A DNA stretch of 23,378 bases from Candidatus Cryptobacteroides faecihippi (GTDB lineage Bacteria; Bacteroidota; Bacteroidia; Bacteroidales; UBA932), in contig JAGHSC010000020.1 of the NCBI GenBank assembly GCA_018066065.1, forward strand, positions 1 through 23,378, given 5' to 3'. Below the pieces are notes generated by a model that was given only the letters and a program-made list of their open reading frames with translations, did no database searches and had not been told where the DNA came from. Position numbers and translations under genes: made by a program. Positions 21,729-23,378 of the stretch are shown piece by piece; position 1 is the stretch's first letter, and each line of letters starts with the position of its first letter.

Positions 21729-23378
21729 ATGGAGATCAAGATATCAGACGAACTGAACAGCATAATCCGCTATGCCAGGGAAGAGGCGATGAGGACTGGC
21801 AGCTACGGCATAGGTCCGGATCATCTTTTCCTTGGAATCATCCGCCACGAGGATAATGATGCCTACAGGGTGCTTGTCACACTGGGAGTGGAAATGACGG
21901 ATTTCAAGCGATTCATCGACAGCCACATATTCAACAACGAGCCCATACCTTATTCCGAAGAGGACAGGATCACCTTCTCGCGTTACTCGCAGAATGTGCT
22001 CAGCATCACCGTGATGGAGGCTTCCAAGATGAATTCATCCGAGGCCGGCCCTGTGCATCTGCTGCTTGCCCTTTGCCGTACGACTGAAAACTACGGCCAG
22101 GCTTATCTGCGCCAGCATGGCGTCGACTATGGAAGGCTTGTGGCTGCGATGAGGGACGAGGGCATGCTTGGGTCCTCTGACGGGGAACATGATGAAAGGA
22201 ATGAGGATTCGCTTGATGGCGGTCAGGACCCGGAGGCTGGAGCAGAGTCCAAGGGCACTTCCGCAAGGATCAACCTCGAGGATTATGGACTTGACCTTAC
22301 GAAGGCGGCTTCCGAAGGGAAGCTGGATCCGGTTGTGGGCAGGGATGTGGAGATCGCCAGGGTCATCGAGATACTTGGACGCAGGAAGAAGAACAATCCG
22401 ATGCTGATCGGAGAACCTGGCGTCGGTAAGTCTGCGATTGTGGAGGGTATCGCACTGCGTATTGCTGCCGGGAACATCTCGCCGGCTCTCGCCAAGAAGC
22501 GCCTCATATCGCTTGACATCGCCTCGGTCGTTGCCGGGACGAAGTACCGTGGAGATTTCGAGAAGAGGGTCAAGGCCATCATCAAGGAAGTCTCATCCAA
22601 TCCTGACATTGTCCTTTTCATAGATGAGTTCCATACGATCGTCGGTGCCGGAGGCGCTCAGGGAAGCCTTGATGCCGCCAACATGCTGAAACCGGCCCTT
22701 GCCAGGGGAGAGATCCAGTGCATAGGTGCCACGACCATGGACGAGTTTGCCAAGATCGTCGAGAAGGATGGTGCCCTTGACAGGCGTTTCCAGAAGATCG
22801 TTGTCGATCCTGCCGACATCCCTCAGTCCATCTCCATTCTCGAAAACCTCAAGCCAAACTACGAAGAGTTCCACGGGGTCAGGTATTCGCAGGACGCTAT
22901 CGAGGCCTGTGTACGCCTGACTGATCGCTATGTCCCTGAGAAGCAGCTTCCTGACAAGGCTATCGATGCCATGGATGAAGCTGGCTCCATGGTCAGGCTG
23001 AGCCTGGCCGGGAGCAAGAAGTCCGGCAACCTTGTGGATGCCGAAGACATCGCCACGGTTGTGTCAAAGATGACCGGTATCCCTGTGAACAAGGTGGCCG
23101 AGAGTGAGGGCAACAGGATACTCAAGATGCGTGCAAGGCTTCAGGAGAGGATAATTGGCCAGGATGACGCCATCGACAAGGTCGCACGTGCGATACAGAG
23201 AAACCGCGCCGGGCTCAAGGATCCCGGACGTCCTATCGGAACATTCCTCTTCTTCGGCCCTACCGGTGTCGGCAAGACTCAGCTTGCCAAATGCCTGGCA
23301 GAGTATCTTTTCGATTCGGAGGAGAACATGGTGCGCATCGACATGAGCGAATACATGGAAAAATTCACAGTCTCCCGC
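21729..23378 (+). CDS. ClpC-type AAA+ unfoldase lacking the middle domain (3' end cut by window)
   Basis: The first 550 residues are visible and the frame is open at the edge. A Clp N-domain of two repeats (1-143) is followed by an acidic linker (144-178). The first AAA+ module has Walker A GEPGVGKS (228-235), Walker B VLFIDE (295-300) and DRRF with the arginine finger (351-354). The second module begins with Walker A GPTGVGKT (510-517). Sequence such as VVSKMTGIPVNKV and RIIGQDDAI is ClpC/ClpB-like. Only about 20 residues join DAMDEAGS to DIATVVSK, where ClpC has a coiled-coil middle domain of about 50 residues and ClpB a longer one. It would unfold proteins for ClpP or act alone. A ClpA-like role is possible; the missing C-terminus would show whether a ClpP-binding loop exists. 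Confidence 0.88.
   Translation, partial: MEIKISDELNSIIRYAREEAMRTGSYGIGPDHLFLGIIRHEDNDAYRVLVTLGVEMTDFKRFIDSHIFNNEPIPYSEEDRITFSRYSQNVLSITVMEASKMNSSEAGPVHLLLALCRTTENYGQAYLRQHGVDYGRLVAAMRDEGMLGSSDGEHDERNEDSLDGGQDPEAGAESKGTSARINLEDYGLDLTKAASEGKLDPVVGRDVEIARVIEILGRRKKNNPMLIGEPGVGKSAIVEGIALRIAAGNISPALAKKRLISLDIASVVAGTKYRGDFEKRVKAIIKEVSSNPDIVLFIDEFHTIVGAGGAQGSLDAANMLKPALARGEIQCIGATTMDEFAKIVEKDGALDRRFQKIVVDPADIPQSISILENLKPNYEEFHGVRYSQDAIEACVRLTDRYVPEKQLPDKAIDAMDEAGSMVRLSLAGSKKSGNLVDAEDIATVVSKMTGIPVNKVAESEGNRILKMRARLQERIIGQDDAIDKVARAIQRNRAGLKDPGRPIGTFLFFGPTGVGKTQLAKCLAEYLFDSEENMVRIDMSEYMEKFTVSR

Overview
The window looks like chromosomal DNA from an anaerobic member of the Bacteroidales (Bacteroidota). 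The evidence is the recurring promoter element TAnnTTTG with TTTG or TTG about 20 bases upstream, the absence of obvious Shine-Dalgarno sequences, a DUF4837-family lipoprotein, a tRNA-Glu/rpsT pair, and an oxygen-sensitive class III ribonucleotide reductase. Composition is moderately GC-rich, with heavy use of AGG (Arg), GAG, TAC and AAG codons. I cannot assign a genus. There is no phage, transposon, CRISPR or secretion island; the content is mostly core metabolism and envelope genes with a few unusual proteins.

Layout. 1-2125 (minus): a secreted six-hairpin glycosidase-like protein cut by the window edge, preceded by an adenine phosphoribosyltransferase gene. 2126-2548: a 423-base divergent control region with several inverted repeats. 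2549-5275 (plus): nrdD-nrdG, ended by a strong hairpin terminator. 5336-5825 (minus): tRNA-Glu, rpsT, a terminator and tRNA-Pro. 5920-10315 (minus): degenerate M23/LytM membrane protein, dxr, rseP and a frameshifted DUF4837 lipoprotein. 10363-15477 (plus): a tightly spaced run of ruvX, def, a phosphomannomutase/phosphoglucomutase, an M23-LysM cell-wall hydrolase and a long-chain acyl-CoA ligase. 15485-17344 (minus): an exported protein joining a nucleoside hydrolase to a eukaryotic-PMM-like HAD domain. 17409-20489 (plus): a membrane-anchored LytTR regulator, then a secreted TIM-barrel isomerase-like protein and a secreted SGNH/GDSL hydrolase. 20465-21640 (minus): an AI-2E-type permease. 21729 to the end (plus): a Clp ATPase of ClpC type without the usual middle domain.

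How the genes fit together. NrdD and NrdG make deoxynucleotides without oxygen. The apt homologue and the exported nucleoside hydrolase both point to nucleobase salvage. dxr supplies isoprenoid precursors, while RseP, the two M23 proteins and the sugar-phosphate mutase serve the envelope. ruvX, def, rpsT and the two tRNAs are housekeeping.

The observations most worth a second look are the nucleoside hydrolase-HAD fusion, the ClpC-like ATPase without a middle domain, the repeat-rich nrdD control region, the over-represented palindrome TGAATATTCA, and the frameshift in the DUF4837 gene. I found no clearly new multi-gene system.
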